Numbered from the stretch's first letter, positions 9,397 through 18,930 are shown. The stretch: 64,000 nt of DNA from Fibrella aestuarina BUZ 2 (GCF_000331105.1 NC_020054.1:6203815-6267814), one strand, 5' to 3'. Translations and numbers: made by a program. The notes: generated from the sequence alone by a model not told the origin.

Positions 9397-10974
9397 ATGC
9401 GTAGCTGGTTTTCACTGTGTTTGAGTCTGCTACTGACGCTGCTTGCTTGTAATCAAGTTGAGGCGCAGGCAACGGCTCGTATCCTGCTGATTCCCCTCGA
9501 TGATCGCCCCCCCTGTTTGCAGTTTCCGGTGCAGATGGGCAAGATTGGCGATGTCGACGTGGTGACGCCGCCACGCGAGTTGCTCGGCCGGTTTACGGAC
9601 GTAGGCAAATCCGACGAGCTTATCCGCTGGCTACGTACCCAGTCGCTGACCCAGTTCGACGCGGCCATTATCTCGGTCGATATGCTCGCCTATGGGGGGC
9701 TCGTGGGTTCGCGCATTCATGGGGTGCCCGAAAAAGAAGCGCTCGACCGCCTCGCGGTTATCCGGGAACTGCGCCGTAAAGCACCGACTCTGAAGATATA
9801 TGGGTCCAGCGTGATTATGCGGCTGGCCCCAACCGCCGACGGCAAAAACGAAGCCTACCGGGAGAAGCTGGCGAAATGGGCCGAAGTCTCACCCGATCCA
9901 GTTCAGCAGGAACTGACCCGACAGCTCGAAGCGGCCATTCCCGCCGCGGCCTTAGCCGACTACAAACAGGCCCGCGTGCGTAACCTACGGGTCAATGAAT
10001 ACGCAGTTAAGCTGACCAACGACAAAGTATTTGACTACCTGATTGTCTCGCAGGACGACGCCAAACCGAAGGGCGTGCACATCCGGGACCGCGAGACACT
10101 GACCGCCGCCGTCCAACGGGCGAAGCTGACCGGGAGAGTAGCCATTCAGCCGGGGGCCGACGAGGTATCGATGCTGCTGCTGGCCCGGGCGGTCTCGGAT
10201 CGGTATGACTACCATCCGCGCATCAAAGCCATTTACTCGTCTGAAACCGCTGCCAATACGGTAATGCCCTACGAAGACCGGCCCCTGCGACAAACTGTTA
10301 GCTTTCACCTGAACGCGGTGGGCGCGCGGGAGGTAACCGACCCGGAGCAGGCCGACATCTTGTATTATGTGTTTGCCTCGCGCTTCGACACGGGCAGCGC
10401 GCAGCAGTTTGCCAGCCAGATCATCAATAGCCCCCCGGCCAAAGGCCTCATCATTGCCGACGTAGACCCCAAAGGTGACGTGCAGGGCGGCGACATTCCG
10501 TTCACCGAAGCGCTGAAACAGACCTCTATCTTCGCTCGGGCGTATGGCTACGCCTGCTGGAACACGGCCGGTAACACCATCGGCACGGCCCTCCCCCACG
10601 GCATCCTGGCGGGCGTGTCGCGCGTGGTGGCCAAACGCAATGCCGCGGCTGTCGGGCGGATGAATCGGGCGCAGCTATGGTTCATGCTGAACCGATTACT
10701 GGATGATTACACGTATCATTCCATCATTCGCCCCAAGGCCAACAAACGGTGCCGCGCCAACCAATGGAACGCTTACCGGCTGACGCCCGAACAGACGGCG
10801 GCGGTTGAAGCCTATTGCCAGCAGGAACTGACCCCCATCGCCAGCGAGGTCGCCGCCGAGTTCTTTCCGAAAGCGAGTGGCCGCTCGTGCTCCATCAACA
10901 ATCTGCGCTTCAGCCTGCCCTGGAACCGTACGTTTGAAGCCGAAATCGATTTCGACGTAACTGACCGTCCGTAA
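9397..10974 (+). CDS. DUF4127 family exported protein
   Basis: Predicted 525-residue protein of a family without assigned function. The N-terminus is a lipoprotein-like signal (SLLLTLLAC at about 14-22). Family motifs include ILLIPLDDRPPCLQFP, the start of the mature domain FTDVGKSDELIRWL, IISVDMLAYGGLVGSR, VSQDDAKPKG, QPGADEVSMLLLARA and WNTAGNTIGTALPHG. The conserved Asp and Asn residues suggest a hydrolase-like active site, but that is inference. It is the first gene of the plus-strand arm opposite the susCD arm; the permease follows after about 95 bases. The shared regulatory gap suggests a common substrate. Confidence 0.85.
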   Translation: MRSWFSLCLSLLLTLLACNQVEAQATARILLIPLDDRPPCLQFPVQMGKIGDVDVVTPPRELLGRFTDVGKSDELIRWLRTQSLTQFDAAIISVDMLAYGGLVGSRIHGVPEKEALDRLAVIRELRRKAPTLKIYGSSVIMRLAPTADGKNEAYREKLAKWAEVSPDPVQQELTRQLEAAIPAAALADYKQARVRNLRVNEYAVKLTNDKVFDYLIVSQDDAKPKGVHIRDRETLTAAVQRAKLTGRVAIQPGADEVSMLLLARAVSDRYDYHPRIKAIYSSETAANTVMPYEDRPLRQTVSFHLNAVGAREVTDPEQADILYYVFASRFDTGSAQQFASQIINSPPAKGLIIADVDPKGDVQGGDIPFTEALKQTSIFARAYGYACWNTAGNTIGTALPHGILAGVSRVVAKRNAAAVGRMNRAQLWFMLNRLLDDYTYHSIIRPKANKRCRANQWNAYRLTPEQTAAVEAYCQQELTPIASEVAAEFFPKASGRSCSINNLRFSLPWNRTFEAEIDFDVTDRP

Positions 10975-11069
10975 CCAACCGTCCGTGACAAGACAAAACA
11001 GGCCGTTTCTGACGGCGGCTTATCCACCCCATACGTTCATCAGCCAGTTGATTGCCTAAACTTGCCCCT

Positions 11070-12377
11070 ATGATAGCCATCGGTCTACTCCTCATCTTTC
11101 TGGTTTTCGCCACCTTGATGTTTTTGCGGAAGATGCCCGCCCTGATTGCCCTGCCCGCCATGGCCGTGCTCATCGCAATACTTGCCCGGCTCAGTGCAAC
11201 CGACATCCTGAACGGCATCATTGCCAACGGCTCGGTCAAACTGGCGCCCGTCTACGTGGCGGTGTTTGCCGGGGCCATGATGGGTCGGGTATTGATTCAG
11301 GCGGGTATTGCCGAAGAAATCATCAAACGCGCCGCCGAATTTGGCGGGGAGCGCCCGCTGGTGGTGGCCTTCGGGCTAATGCTGGTCACGGCCATCCTCT
11401 TCACGACCCTGCAAGGGCTGGGCGCCATCATCACCGTTGGGTCGCTGGTGCTGCCCATCATGATGAGCCTCGGCATTCCCCGCAAGCTGGCGGGCGTGCT
11501 GTTTCTGCTGGCCTTTGCGACGGGCTTCATCTTTAACCCCATTCTCTTTACGCTTTACCGACAATTACTCCAATTGCCCGACAACCAGCCCATGCCACCG
11601 CAGGCGCTCACGTTTGCCTTCATCCTGCTGGGGTTGATGATTGTCTTCGTGATCGCCTACGCACTTATTGCCGCCAAACGCTCGGGCGAGGTCCTGCTGC
11701 TTTCGGCCGTAGCCGCCAGGGAGGTTGCCACACCCACCACGAAGCCCGCCAAGCGGAAAGCCGTGCCTGCCATTGCCCTGCTTACGCCGGTGGTGCCCCT
11801 CGTCCTGTTCATTGGCTTCAATGCGCTCGGCATCAAACTCGACTTCATCGCGGCCTTCATCATCGGATCGCTCTACGGCGTCGTCACTACCAACCTCCGC
11901 ACGTCCATTCAGATGCTGGCGTCGTCGGCCATCAAAGGCATCGAAGACGGAGCTCCGGCGGCCATTCTGATGATGGGCATCGGCATGCTGCTCAACGCGC
12001 TGAACCTGCCCCCCATCAAAACCGCCCTCGAACCCTTGATTGTGGCGCTGCCGTTTGGGTCGGCGTTCTTCTACATCGCCTTCTTCGGGCTGCTGTCGCC
12101 GCTGTCGCTGTACCGGGGGCCCCTCAATATTTTTGGCATCGGGGTGGGACTGTTCACCATCATGTTCGCGACCGGCATCTTACCGGCTCTGGCCTTACTG
12201 GCGGCGATTATGTGCGTCGTGCAGGTGCAGAACATCTGCGATCCAACCAATACGCACAACGTCTGGATTGCCAATTTTGTGGGGGTGCCCGTCGAAGGGT
12301 TGACCAAAGAAACCCTCTTACCCGCCATGCTCGTGTGCATCGTGGGCCTGCTGATCGCCGTGGTCCTGTTCTTCTAA
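11070..12377 (+). CDS. Ion-transporter-superfamily permease (GntP/CitMHS-like)
   Basis: Predicted 435-residue inner-membrane transporter with about 11-12 hydrophobic helices spread over the whole length, starting MIAIGLLLIFLVFATLMFL. It has a GAMMGRVLIQAGIAEEIIK segment and a conserved loop SPLSLYRGPLNIFGIG. The general pattern (two halves, reentrant-like SLVLPIMMSLGIP) resembles anion permeases of the gluconate, citrate or C4-dicarboxylate type. The ATG at 11070 is preferred to the TTG at 11052. The position between DUF4127 and hydantoinase genes suggests it brings the product of periplasmic processing into the cytoplasm. Exact family uncertain. Confidence 0.75.
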   Translation: MIAIGLLLIFLVFATLMFLRKMPALIALPAMAVLIAILARLSATDILNGIIANGSVKLAPVYVAVFAGAMMGRVLIQAGIAEEIIKRAAEFGGERPLVVAFGLMLVTAILFTTLQGLGAIITVGSLVLPIMMSLGIPRKLAGVLFLLAFATGFIFNPILFTLYRQLLQLPDNQPMPPQALTFAFILLGLMIVFVIAYALIAAKRSGEVLLLSAVAAREVATPTTKPAKRKAVPAIALLTPVVPLVLFIGFNALGIKLDFIAAFIIGSLYGVVTTNLRTSIQMLASSAIKGIEDGAPAAILMMGIGMLLNALNLPPIKTALEPLIVALPFGSAFFYIAFFGLLSPLSLYRGPLNIFGIGVGLFTIMFATGILPALALLAAIMCVVQVQNICDPTNTHNVWIANFVGVPVEGLTKETLLPAMLVCIVGLLIAVVLFF

Positions 12378-12401
12378 CCCCGTATTGACCATAACCAGCG
12401 T

Positions 12402-14549
12402 ATGAAAAGACAAGTCCGGGTGGGTATCGACGTCGGCGGTACGTTCACCGATGTCGTCGTGGTCGATCATGCCACGCGCGAAGTCATTTCGCAGTTGAAG
12501 GTCCCAACCACGCACCATGCCACGCAGGGTGTCGCGCTAGGCATTATCAACGCCATCAACCGCGCCCTGGCCGAGCTGTCCGTCGACCCCGACGACGTGC
12601 TGTTTATTGCGCATTCCACCACCCAGGCTACCAACGCCCTGCTCGAAGGCGACGTCGCCAAGGTCGGTATCATTGGAATGGGCAGCGGCTGGGAAGCCCT
12701 GAAGGCGAAGTCGGATACCAACGTACCTGACATCGAACTGGCGCCAAGCCGCTGGCTGCATACCGAGCATGTTTTCTGCTCGAACCGGCACCTGAACGCC
12801 GACCTTATCGACCGGCAGTTGGCGGCCTTCCGGCAGCAGGGCGTCGACGTAGTAGTGGCTTCCGAAGCCTTTGGCGTCGACCACAACGAGAACGAGGCCT
12901 TCGTGGGCGAGCGGGCGCGACAGGCAGGGATGCTCGCCACCAGCGGCCACGATGTATCGACGCTCTACGGCCTGCGCACCCGTACTCGCACCGCCGTGAT
13001 CAACGGGGCCATTCTGCCCAAAATGATCCACACCGCCACCATGACCGATGCCTGTGTGAAACAGGCGGGCATCACCGCCCCGCTGATGATCATGCGCTCG
13101 GACGGAGGCGTAATGAGCGTGGAGGAAGTGCACCGCCGCCCCATCATGACCATGCTCTCCGGCCCGGCGGCGGGCATTGCGGGGGCCCTCATGCACGAGC
13201 GCGTATCCGACGGTATTTTCATCGAAGTGGGTGGCACCAGCGCCGATATTTCCGTTATCCGCGATGGACAGCCTCAAACCAAAAACGCGCGGGTTGGCGG
13301 GCATCGAACGTACCTGAACACCCTCGATGTACGTACCCTGGCTATCGCCGGCGGCAGCATGATTCGCGAAGCCGGGGGCAAACTGGTCGACGTGGGGTCG
13401 CGGTCGGCGCATATTGCGGGTCTCGCCTACGCCTGTTTCCAGCCCGCCGAGTTGTTCGAGAACGCCCGGCTGGTACACCTCCGCCCCACCGGCAAAGACG
13501 CTGACGATTACACGGCCATCGAGACCACCGACGGGCAGCGGTTTGCGCTCACACCCACCTGCGCCGCCAACCTGCTCGGTATCATTCCCGACACGGCGTT
13601 TGCCAAAGGCAATACCAACGCCGCCCGGCTGGCGTTTAAACCTCTGGCCGACAAAATCGGGATGACCGCCGACGAGACAGCCCGACTGGTGCTGGACATT
13701 TCGTGCCGGAAAGTCGCCAAACAGTTGGACGAGCTCATTGCCGAATATCACCTTGACCGCAACACCGTTGAGCTGATTGGCGGGGGCGGCGGCGCGGCTT
13801 CCCTAGTGTTGTTTACGGGTGAACTGATGGGCCTGCCTGCTCGCCTGGCCAAGAAAGCTGAGGTCATTTCGACCATCGGCGTGGCGCTGGCGATGGTGCG
13901 CGATACCATTGAACGGAACATGGTTGACCCCTCGCCCGAGGATATTCTGGCCGTTCGGCGCGAAGCCACCGAAGCGGTCATGAAAATAGGCGCGCTGCCC
14001 GAAACTATTGAAGTGCAGATCGAAGTCGACATTCGGCGGAATCTGGTGCGGGCTACGGCCTTCGGCACCACCGAGCTCCGCAAAGAAGACGCCGCCAAAC
14101 GCACCACGCTTGAGGATTGCCGCGCTTCGGCGGCCCGGTCAATGCGGGCCAACGTACCTGACGTGCAGTTGTTGGGCCAGACGAGTGGCTTGTACGCGTT
14201 TGGCGTCGAAACCGAATCCAGCACCTTTTTCGGCCTCTTCCGAAAACGGCAACTGGCCGTTCGGGTGACCGACAAAACGGGCGTTGTGCGGCTGCAACGA
14301 AACCAGGCCGAGGTCTACACGACCGAAATCAGCCAGGTAACGGCCGAGCTTGAACAGGTGATTACCAACCTGACCAACTTCGGCGACGCCGGCCGCAGCC
14401 TGCCCGACATCCAAATCCTGACCGGTAACCGCATCATCAACCTGTCGGGGCTAGCCGAGTTGGAACAGGCGCTGGCGCTGGCCCAGACCGAACTCGAAAA
14501 CAGACCCGGCGACGAACCCATTGTGCTGATTGCCGCCCGCAAGCAATAG
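12402..14549 (+). CDS. HyuA-type hydantoinase/5-oxoprolinase family protein
   Basis: Predicted 715-residue cytoplasmic ATP-dependent amidohydrolase. It has the N-terminal ASKHA motif VGIDVGGTFTDVVVVD, the family segment IAHSTTQATNALLEGD, FGVDHNENE, MRSDGGVMSVEEVHRRPIMTMLSGPAAG, then VGGTSADISVIRDGQP and the glycine-rich VELIGGGGGAASLV. Related enzymes open lactam or hydantoin rings using ATP. Many work with a HyuB subunit, which is not encoded in this window. The start is 24 bases after the permease stop, and the oxidoreductase begins 14 bases after this stop, so an operon is very likely. Confidence 0.88.
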   Translation: MKRQVRVGIDVGGTFTDVVVVDHATREVISQLKVPTTHHATQGVALGIINAINRALAELSVDPDDVLFIAHSTTQATNALLEGDVAKVGIIGMGSGWEALKAKSDTNVPDIELAPSRWLHTEHVFCSNRHLNADLIDRQLAAFRQQGVDVVVASEAFGVDHNENEAFVGERARQAGMLATSGHDVSTLYGLRTRTRTAVINGAILPKMIHTATMTDACVKQAGITAPLMIMRSDGGVMSVEEVHRRPIMTMLSGPAAGIAGALMHERVSDGIFIEVGGTSADISVIRDGQPQTKNARVGGHRTYLNTLDVRTLAIAGGSMIREAGGKLVDVGSRSAHIAGLAYACFQPAELFENARLVHLRPTGKDADDYTAIETTDGQRFALTPTCAANLLGIIPDTAFAKGNTNAARLAFKPLADKIGMTADETARLVLDISCRKVAKQLDELIAEYHLDRNTVELIGGGGGAASLVLFTGELMGLPARLAKKAEVISTIGVALAMVRDTIERNMVDPSPEDILAVRREATEAVMKIGALPETIEVQIEVDIRRNLVRATAFGTTELRKEDAAKRTTLEDCRASAARSMRANVPDVQLLGQTSGLYAFGVETESSTFFGLFRKRQLAVRVTDKTGVVRLQRNQAEVYTTEISQVTAELEQVITNLTNFGDAGRSLPDIQILTGNRIINLSGLAELEQALALAQTELENRPGDEPIVLIAARKQ

Positions 14550-14563
14550 CCCTATCCTGACGA

Positions 14564-16165
14564 ATGGCTCCTTTACAAACAGACTTATTGATTGTTGGTG
14601 GCGGTGTGGGCGGATGCGCCTGCGCGTTGGCCGCCTGCGAAGCCGGCCTATCCGTTATCCTGACCGAAGACTCTGACTGGATCGGCGGGCAGTTTACCAC
14701 CCAGGCCACCCCACCCGACGAACACGGCTGGATCGAACAGTTTGGTTGCACCCACACGTACCGCACCTTCCGCGAGCACGTTCGGGACTATTATCGCACC
14801 CACTACCCACTGACCGACGAAGCCCGGAGCAACCCGACGCTGAACCCCGGCAACGGCTGGGTATCGCCACTTTGCGCTGAGCCCATCGTGTTTCTGCGGG
14901 TGTTGCAGGCGATGCTCCAGCCCTACATCGACCGGCAACTTCTGACGATCCTGTATGAGCATACGCCCGTTTCGGCTCAGTATGAGGGCAATATCGTTCA
15001 ATCGGTCAACCTTCAGCATACCCGAACGGGCGAAACGGTTTCCGTACAGGCCCGCTATTTCGCCGATGCGACCGAACTGGGCGATCTGCTTCCACTGACC
15101 GGTACCGAGTACGTGACGGGTGCCGAAAGCCAGGCCGACACCGGCGAACCCAGCGCCCCACCCGCCGCCCACCCCGGCAACGTGCAGGCCTTTTCGATGT
15201 GTTTTGCCATGAGCTACCACGAAGGCGAAGACTGGACCATCGAGAAGCCCGCCACCTACGCGTTCTGGCGCGAATTTATTCCGTCGCTGTCGCCCGCTTG
15301 GCCGGGACCGCTACTGCGCCTGACTGGCCTCAGCCCACGCACACTGCAACCGGTTCACTACAATTTTCAACCCAACCGCGAACCCAACCGGGCTTTTGCG
15401 GGCCTGTGGACGTATCGGCGCATTCTGGACAAAACGGTGTTTCAGCCGGGCGCCTTCGACTCGGATATTACGCTCGTCAACTACCCGCAGATCGACTACC
15501 TGCTCGGCGATTTGTGCCACGCCAGTCCCGCCGAACGTACCCAGTACATCGAGGAAGCCAAAGCGCAAAGCCTGTCGTTTTTGTATTACCTGCAAACCGA
15601 ACTCGGCTTCCGAGGCCTGAAACTCCGGCCCGACGTGGTTGGCACCACCGACGGGCTGGCCAAACGACCCTATATCCGGGAATCTCGACGGATTCAGGCG
15701 GCGTTCACGATCACCGAACAGCAGTTGTCGGCGCAGCTGCGGCCGGGCGAAACCCTGGCCCAGCCCTTTGTCGATTCGGTGGGGTTAGGCTTCTACCGCA
15801 TCGATCTGCACCCGAGCGTGGGCGGCGACAATTACGTGGATGTCGAAAGCCTGCCGTTTCAGATTCCGTTGGGGGCGTTGTTGCCGAAACGGGTCGAGAA
15901 CCTGCTGCCGGTCTGCAAGAACATCGGCACTACGCACATCACCAACGGCTGTTATCGCCTGCACCCGATCGAGTGGAACATCGGCGAATCGGTGGGTAAC
16001 CTGCTGGCTTATTGCCTCAAACGCGGCGTTTCGCCCCGGCAGGTCCGCGACATGCCCGCGCTGCTGACCGATTTCCAGTCGGTGCTGATCAGCCGGGGGG
16101 TCGAAATTAATTGGCCCGATGATCTCGTGCTGTCGGAAGGCGACCCGCACCGCCATGCTCTTTAA
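14564..16165 (+). CDS. FAD-dependent oxidoreductase (FAD_oxidored family)
   Basis: Predicted 533-residue flavoprotein. The dinucleotide motif GGGVGGCACALAACEAG starts at about residue 11 and is followed by the usual TEDSDWIGGQFTTQ. RYFADATELGDLLPL and the late segment TTHITNGCYRLHPIEWNIGESVG are typical of the PF12831-type enzymes often found in Bacteroidota glycan loci. No signal peptide is visible. It directly follows the hydantoinase gene, and its last codons overlap the start of the small peptidase gene. It may oxidise the substrate of the pathway, but the reaction is unknown. Confidence 0.85.
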   Translation: MAPLQTDLLIVGGGVGGCACALAACEAGLSVILTEDSDWIGGQFTTQATPPDEHGWIEQFGCTHTYRTFREHVRDYYRTHYPLTDEARSNPTLNPGNGWVSPLCAEPIVFLRVLQAMLQPYIDRQLLTILYEHTPVSAQYEGNIVQSVNLQHTRTGETVSVQARYFADATELGDLLPLTGTEYVTGAESQADTGEPSAPPAAHPGNVQAFSMCFAMSYHEGEDWTIEKPATYAFWREFIPSLSPAWPGPLLRLTGLSPRTLQPVHYNFQPNREPNRAFAGLWTYRRILDKTVFQPGAFDSDITLVNYPQIDYLLGDLCHASPAERTQYIEEAKAQSLSFLYYLQTELGFRGLKLRPDVVGTTDGLAKRPYIRESRRIQAAFTITEQQLSAQLRPGETLAQPFVDSVGLGFYRIDLHPSVGGDNYVDVESLPFQIPLGALLPKRVENLLPVCKNIGTTHITNGCYRLHPIEWNIGESVGNLLAYCLKRGVSPRQVRDMPALLTDFQSVLISRGVEINWPDDLVLSEGDPHRHAL

Positions 16166-16475
16166 CCTCACGGAAATGACTGGTTCTGAACTCGCTCAGC
16201 AGGTGATGCAACGCTACCAAACTACCGACGTGGCCCAACTGGCACAGCAGGCGGGCGTGGTGGTCCGGTACGAGCGCTGGCACCCGATCACGCTGGGCGA
16301 GTATCACCCCAAAACCCGCACCATCTGCATCAATCTGAACGCACCGGGGGCGCAGGCGCGCATTCTGGCGCACGAATTGGGGCATTTCTTCATCCACGAG
16401 GCTGGGCTTGTCTTGTCGCGGCGGGATGAGGAAGCGATGGCCGACGCTTTCGCCGAAACCCTGCTGAACGCCTGA
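16155..16475 (+). CDS. Small ImmA/IrrE-type zinc metallopeptidase-like protein
   Basis: A 106-residue protein with a clear zinc-protease motif AHELGHFFIHEAG (HExxH) followed by EEAMADAFAETLL, whose Glu and Asp could supply the third ligand. This is the order seen in ImmA/IrrE domains, but there is no helix-turn-helix domain and the protein is shorter than most members. The ATG at 16155 overlaps the last 11 bases of the oxidoreductase gene, so translation is probably coupled. The ATG at 16176 is a possible shorter start. A regulatory or housekeeping role for the locus is inference. Confidence 0.7.
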   Translation: MLFNLTEMTGSELAQQVMQRYQTTDVAQLAQQAGVVVRYERWHPITLGEYHPKTRTICINLNAPGAQARILAHELGHFFIHEAGLVLSRRDEEAMADAFAETLLNA

Positions 16476-16520
16476 CGCCAACGCCCCGATCGGGCATACA
16501 CTGTGACGCACGCCAATGCA

Positions 16521-17678
16521 TTAAGGCGCAAACACCTTATCGATTACCAGTGCGTAGGCACCGAGCATTTCGGCTTTTTCGCCCAGCGGCGAGACCTGAA
16601 ATTCGCAGTCGGCCAGGAGCTGAGGCAGGCTATGCAGGCTCAGGCCGCGGATAATCGGATACTTCAGGTATTCGCCCACGTCGATAAACCGGCCACCCAG
16701 AATGAGCAGTTCGGGGTTAAACACCTGAATGAGCATGGCCAGGGCTTTGCCCAGTTGTTCGCCCATCTCCGACAGCAGCTCGATCACGAGCCGGTCGCCT
16801 TGTTTAGACAGGGCGAGCAAGTCGCGATACGGCAGGTAGCGACCCGTTTTTTCGGCGTAACTTTCTTCCAGTGCCGCCCCCGACACCACCGTCGACAGGC
16901 AGCCTTTTTTGCCGCAGATGCACAGTTTATCATTGTCGAAAAACGTAACGTGCCCAAATTCACCCGCGAAGTAGGAATGACCATTGTGGATCTGCCCGTT
17001 CGAGATCAGGCCCACCGCCAGCCCCCGGCTCAGGTTGACATACACCACATTCTGTTTGTCGCGGGCCAGCCCGAATACCTGCTCGCCCATCGTCATGAAG
17101 TGCGTATCGTTGTCGATATACACCGGGTAGGGCCACAGCGTTTCCAGCCGTTCGGTCAGCGGTTCGTCGAAGTTCAGAAACGAGTAGCTAATGCCTTTGG
17201 CGTGGCTGACCCGGCCCGTTATGCCGATGCCTACGCCCAGAATCGTTTCTTCAGCAATGCCTTTATTTCGGATAAGCGTCGGCACCGTTCGGGCCACAAA
17301 ATCAAAGGCTTCGTCGCGCTGGCTGATGTCGAAATTGTCCGTCTCGTAGTCGTAGATTACCTCATGGTGCAAATTGATGATACTCATTCTGAACGACTTA
17401 AGCAGCAATTCGACCCCGACGATGTAGCCCTGATCGGGGTTCAGGTTATAGACCGTTGGCCGACGACCACCCGACGATTCTTTTTTGCCCGACTCGATCA
17501 GGATATTTTTATCGACCAGTTCGTTGACAAATTTGATCGTGGTTGGCAAGCTAAGCCCGCAGAAATCCCGGATTTCGAGCACCGTTTTCCCTTTTTCTCG
17601 CAACAGGTATTGGATGATTTTTCGGGTTTGCAGGCTTTGATTATTGCCAGCGCCCAGATTCTCAAGAAAACGTCTCAT
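16521..17678 (-). CDS. ROK-family transcriptional repressor (NagC/Mlc type)
   Basis: Predicted 385-residue sugar-responsive DNA-binding protein. The N-terminus carries a winged helix-turn-helix (QTRKIIQYLLREKGKTVLEI, LPTTIKFVNELVDKNILIE). The ROK domain follows, with IVGVELLLKS, GVGIGITGRV and the zinc motif CICGKKGCLST at about residues 250-260. ROK repressors respond to amino sugars or other sugars. It lies at the end of the divergent susCD/DUF4127 locus in convergent orientation and is the only regulator there, so it may control it. No operator could be identified. Confidence 0.9.
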   Translation of the reverse strand: MRRFLENLGAGNNQSLQTRKIIQYLLREKGKTVLEIRDFCGLSLPTTIKFVNELVDKNILIESGKKESSGGRRPTVYNLNPDQGYIVGVELLLKSFRMSIINLHHEVIYDYETDNFDISQRDEAFDFVARTVPTLIRNKGIAEETILGVGIGITGRVSHAKGISYSFLNFDEPLTERLETLWPYPVYIDNDTHFMTMGEQVFGLARDKQNVVYVNLSRGLAVGLISNGQIHNGHSYFAGEFGHVTFFDNDKLCICGKKGCLSTVVSGAALEESYAEKTGRYLPYRDLLALSKQGDRLVIELLSEMGEQLGKALAMLIQVFNPELLILGGRFIDVGEYLKYPIIRGLSLHSLPQLLADCEFQVSPLGEKAEMLGAYALVIDKVFAP

Positions 17679-17720
17679 TCAGTGTACCAACTAAGCCGAA
17701 CGTAGTTTCGGTAGCCCAAG

Positions 17721-17747
17721 CAAAGATAAACTTCAGCCCTAAAAAAA
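17721..17747 (-). promoter_or_regulatory. Candidate promoter of the ROK gene
   Basis: The minus strand has TATCTTTG (17721-17728), matching TAnnTTTG, and a run of seven T (17741-17747) about 12-19 bases upstream at the -33 side. The ROK start codon is 43 bases downstream. The same gap holds the upstream region of the divergent esterase gene. Confidence 0.45.
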
Positions 17748-17861
17748 GGCTATCGGTGGCCTTGGCGGGTGGCGCTGCTGCGGGCGTTGGCTCATGGTCA
17801 CCAGGCCGTTTCCTGTTACCTTGCAAGCCCCACAACATATACGACCAACCCTATACGCACG

Positions 17862-18677
17862 ATGCCGTTCCGCACCCTTCAACGCTCCGACCCGCGCTTC
17901 GAGTCCGACGGGTTGATGCAGATCACCGTTAAAACCCCCAACCTGCGCGGGCGCGGCGACATCACCCTCTGGCTACCACCGACCGAGTTGGTTGGCCATC
18001 AACCGCTCCCGCTGGTCGTGCTGCTGCACGGCGTCTATGGCAGCCATTGGTCCTGGGCGCAGCAGGGCGGGGCTCACCACACCGCGCACCGGCTCATCGG
18101 CGACGGGCAGATCAAACCCGTTGCGCTGGCTATGCCTTCCGATGGGCTTTGGGGTGACGGCAGCGGCTACCTGCCCCACAACACCTACCAGTTTGACCGC
18201 TGGATTCTGGACGATGTACCCAACGCCGTTGCCGAAGCCGCCACCGCCCGTGGGTACGTTGTCGATACGAGTGTGCTCTTCCTGGCGGGGCTGTCGATGG
18301 GCGGCTATGGCGCGTTGCGGCTGGGCATGGCCCATCCCGACCGTTTCCGGGCCGTGAGCGGGCTTTCGTCCATCACCGATTTGCCCCAACTGGCGCAGTT
18401 TGTCGAGGAAGAACTGGCGCAATACGCCCAAACCGACCCGACCGAGCAGAGCGTGCTGGCCCTGGCGCTGAAAAACCGGGCAAGCCTCTGCCCTATCCGT
18501 TTCGATTGCGGCGTCGATGATCCACTTATCCAGCCCAACCGCGACCTACATAAGGGCCTGCTGGCGGCAGACATTGACCACCTGTATGAGGAATTTCCCG
18601 GCGGACACGAATGGCCCTACTGGGAAAAACACGTGGCGGATACACTGCTCTTTTTCGAAAAAATCAACCAGCAATAA
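17862..18677 (+). CDS. Esterase-family alpha/beta hydrolase
   Basis: Predicted 271-residue esterase of the EstA / S-formylglutathione-hydrolase-like group. The oxyanion segment is LVVLLHGVYGSH. The nucleophile elbow is GLSMGGYG with Ser at residue 145. Candidate acid and base residues lie in DCGVDDPLI and PGGHEWPYW. No signal peptide is seen, so a cytoplasmic enzyme is likely. The ATG at 17862 fits the family; the longer frame from 17769 has no conserved residues. Natural substrate unknown. Confidence 0.85.
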   Translation: MPFRTLQRSDPRFESDGLMQITVKTPNLRGRGDITLWLPPTELVGHQPLPLVVLLHGVYGSHWSWAQQGGAHHTAHRLIGDGQIKPVALAMPSDGLWGDGSGYLPHNTYQFDRWILDDVPNAVAEAATARGYVVDTSVLFLAGLSMGGYGALRLGMAHPDRFRAVSGLSSITDLPQLAQFVEEELAQYAQTDPTEQSVLALALKNRASLCPIRFDCGVDDPLIQPNRDLHKGLLAADIDHLYEEFPGGHEWPYWEKHVADTLLFFEKINQQ

Positions 18678-18709
18678 GCGGATTTTCACCAACAATCAAT
18701 TGGCCCGAT

Positions 18710-18736
18710 CTACACGTAAAAGCTAGTTTTATGTAG
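18710..18736 (+). terminator. Possible terminator after the esterase gene
   Basis: CTACA (18710-18714) and TAAAA (18717-18721) pair with TTTTA (18727-18731) and TGTAG (18732-18736), with a two-base bulge and a five-base loop. A T-rich stretch follows. It lies 33 bases after the esterase stop. The stem is AT-rich, so this is a tentative call. Confidence 0.4.
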
Positions 18737-18930
18737 TCTATATTTTTCTGTTATCCTTCCCTAATTAGTAAGACGAGAGAACAGAAAAAAGCGTCAAATG
18801 GGCAAATTCGTTAGGTACGATAAACTAGCAATCAATCGACCTATTTCTTACTGACCGGCGAGCATTTACCTGTGGATAAATGTAGTTAGTCAACGGTACA
18901 TCACCCTACCTGATTAGTCCTGACGTTTAT

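Noticed and set aside
12537..13751. Long minus-strand reading frame of 404 codons inside the hydantoinase gene
   Set aside because: It lies opposite a clear HyuA gene, has no recognisable motif and a composition typical of antisense frames in GC-rich DNA.
16503..17705. Plus-strand reading frame of 400 codons opposite the ROK gene
   Set aside because: The minus-strand ROK protein is fully supported by motifs; this frame has none.
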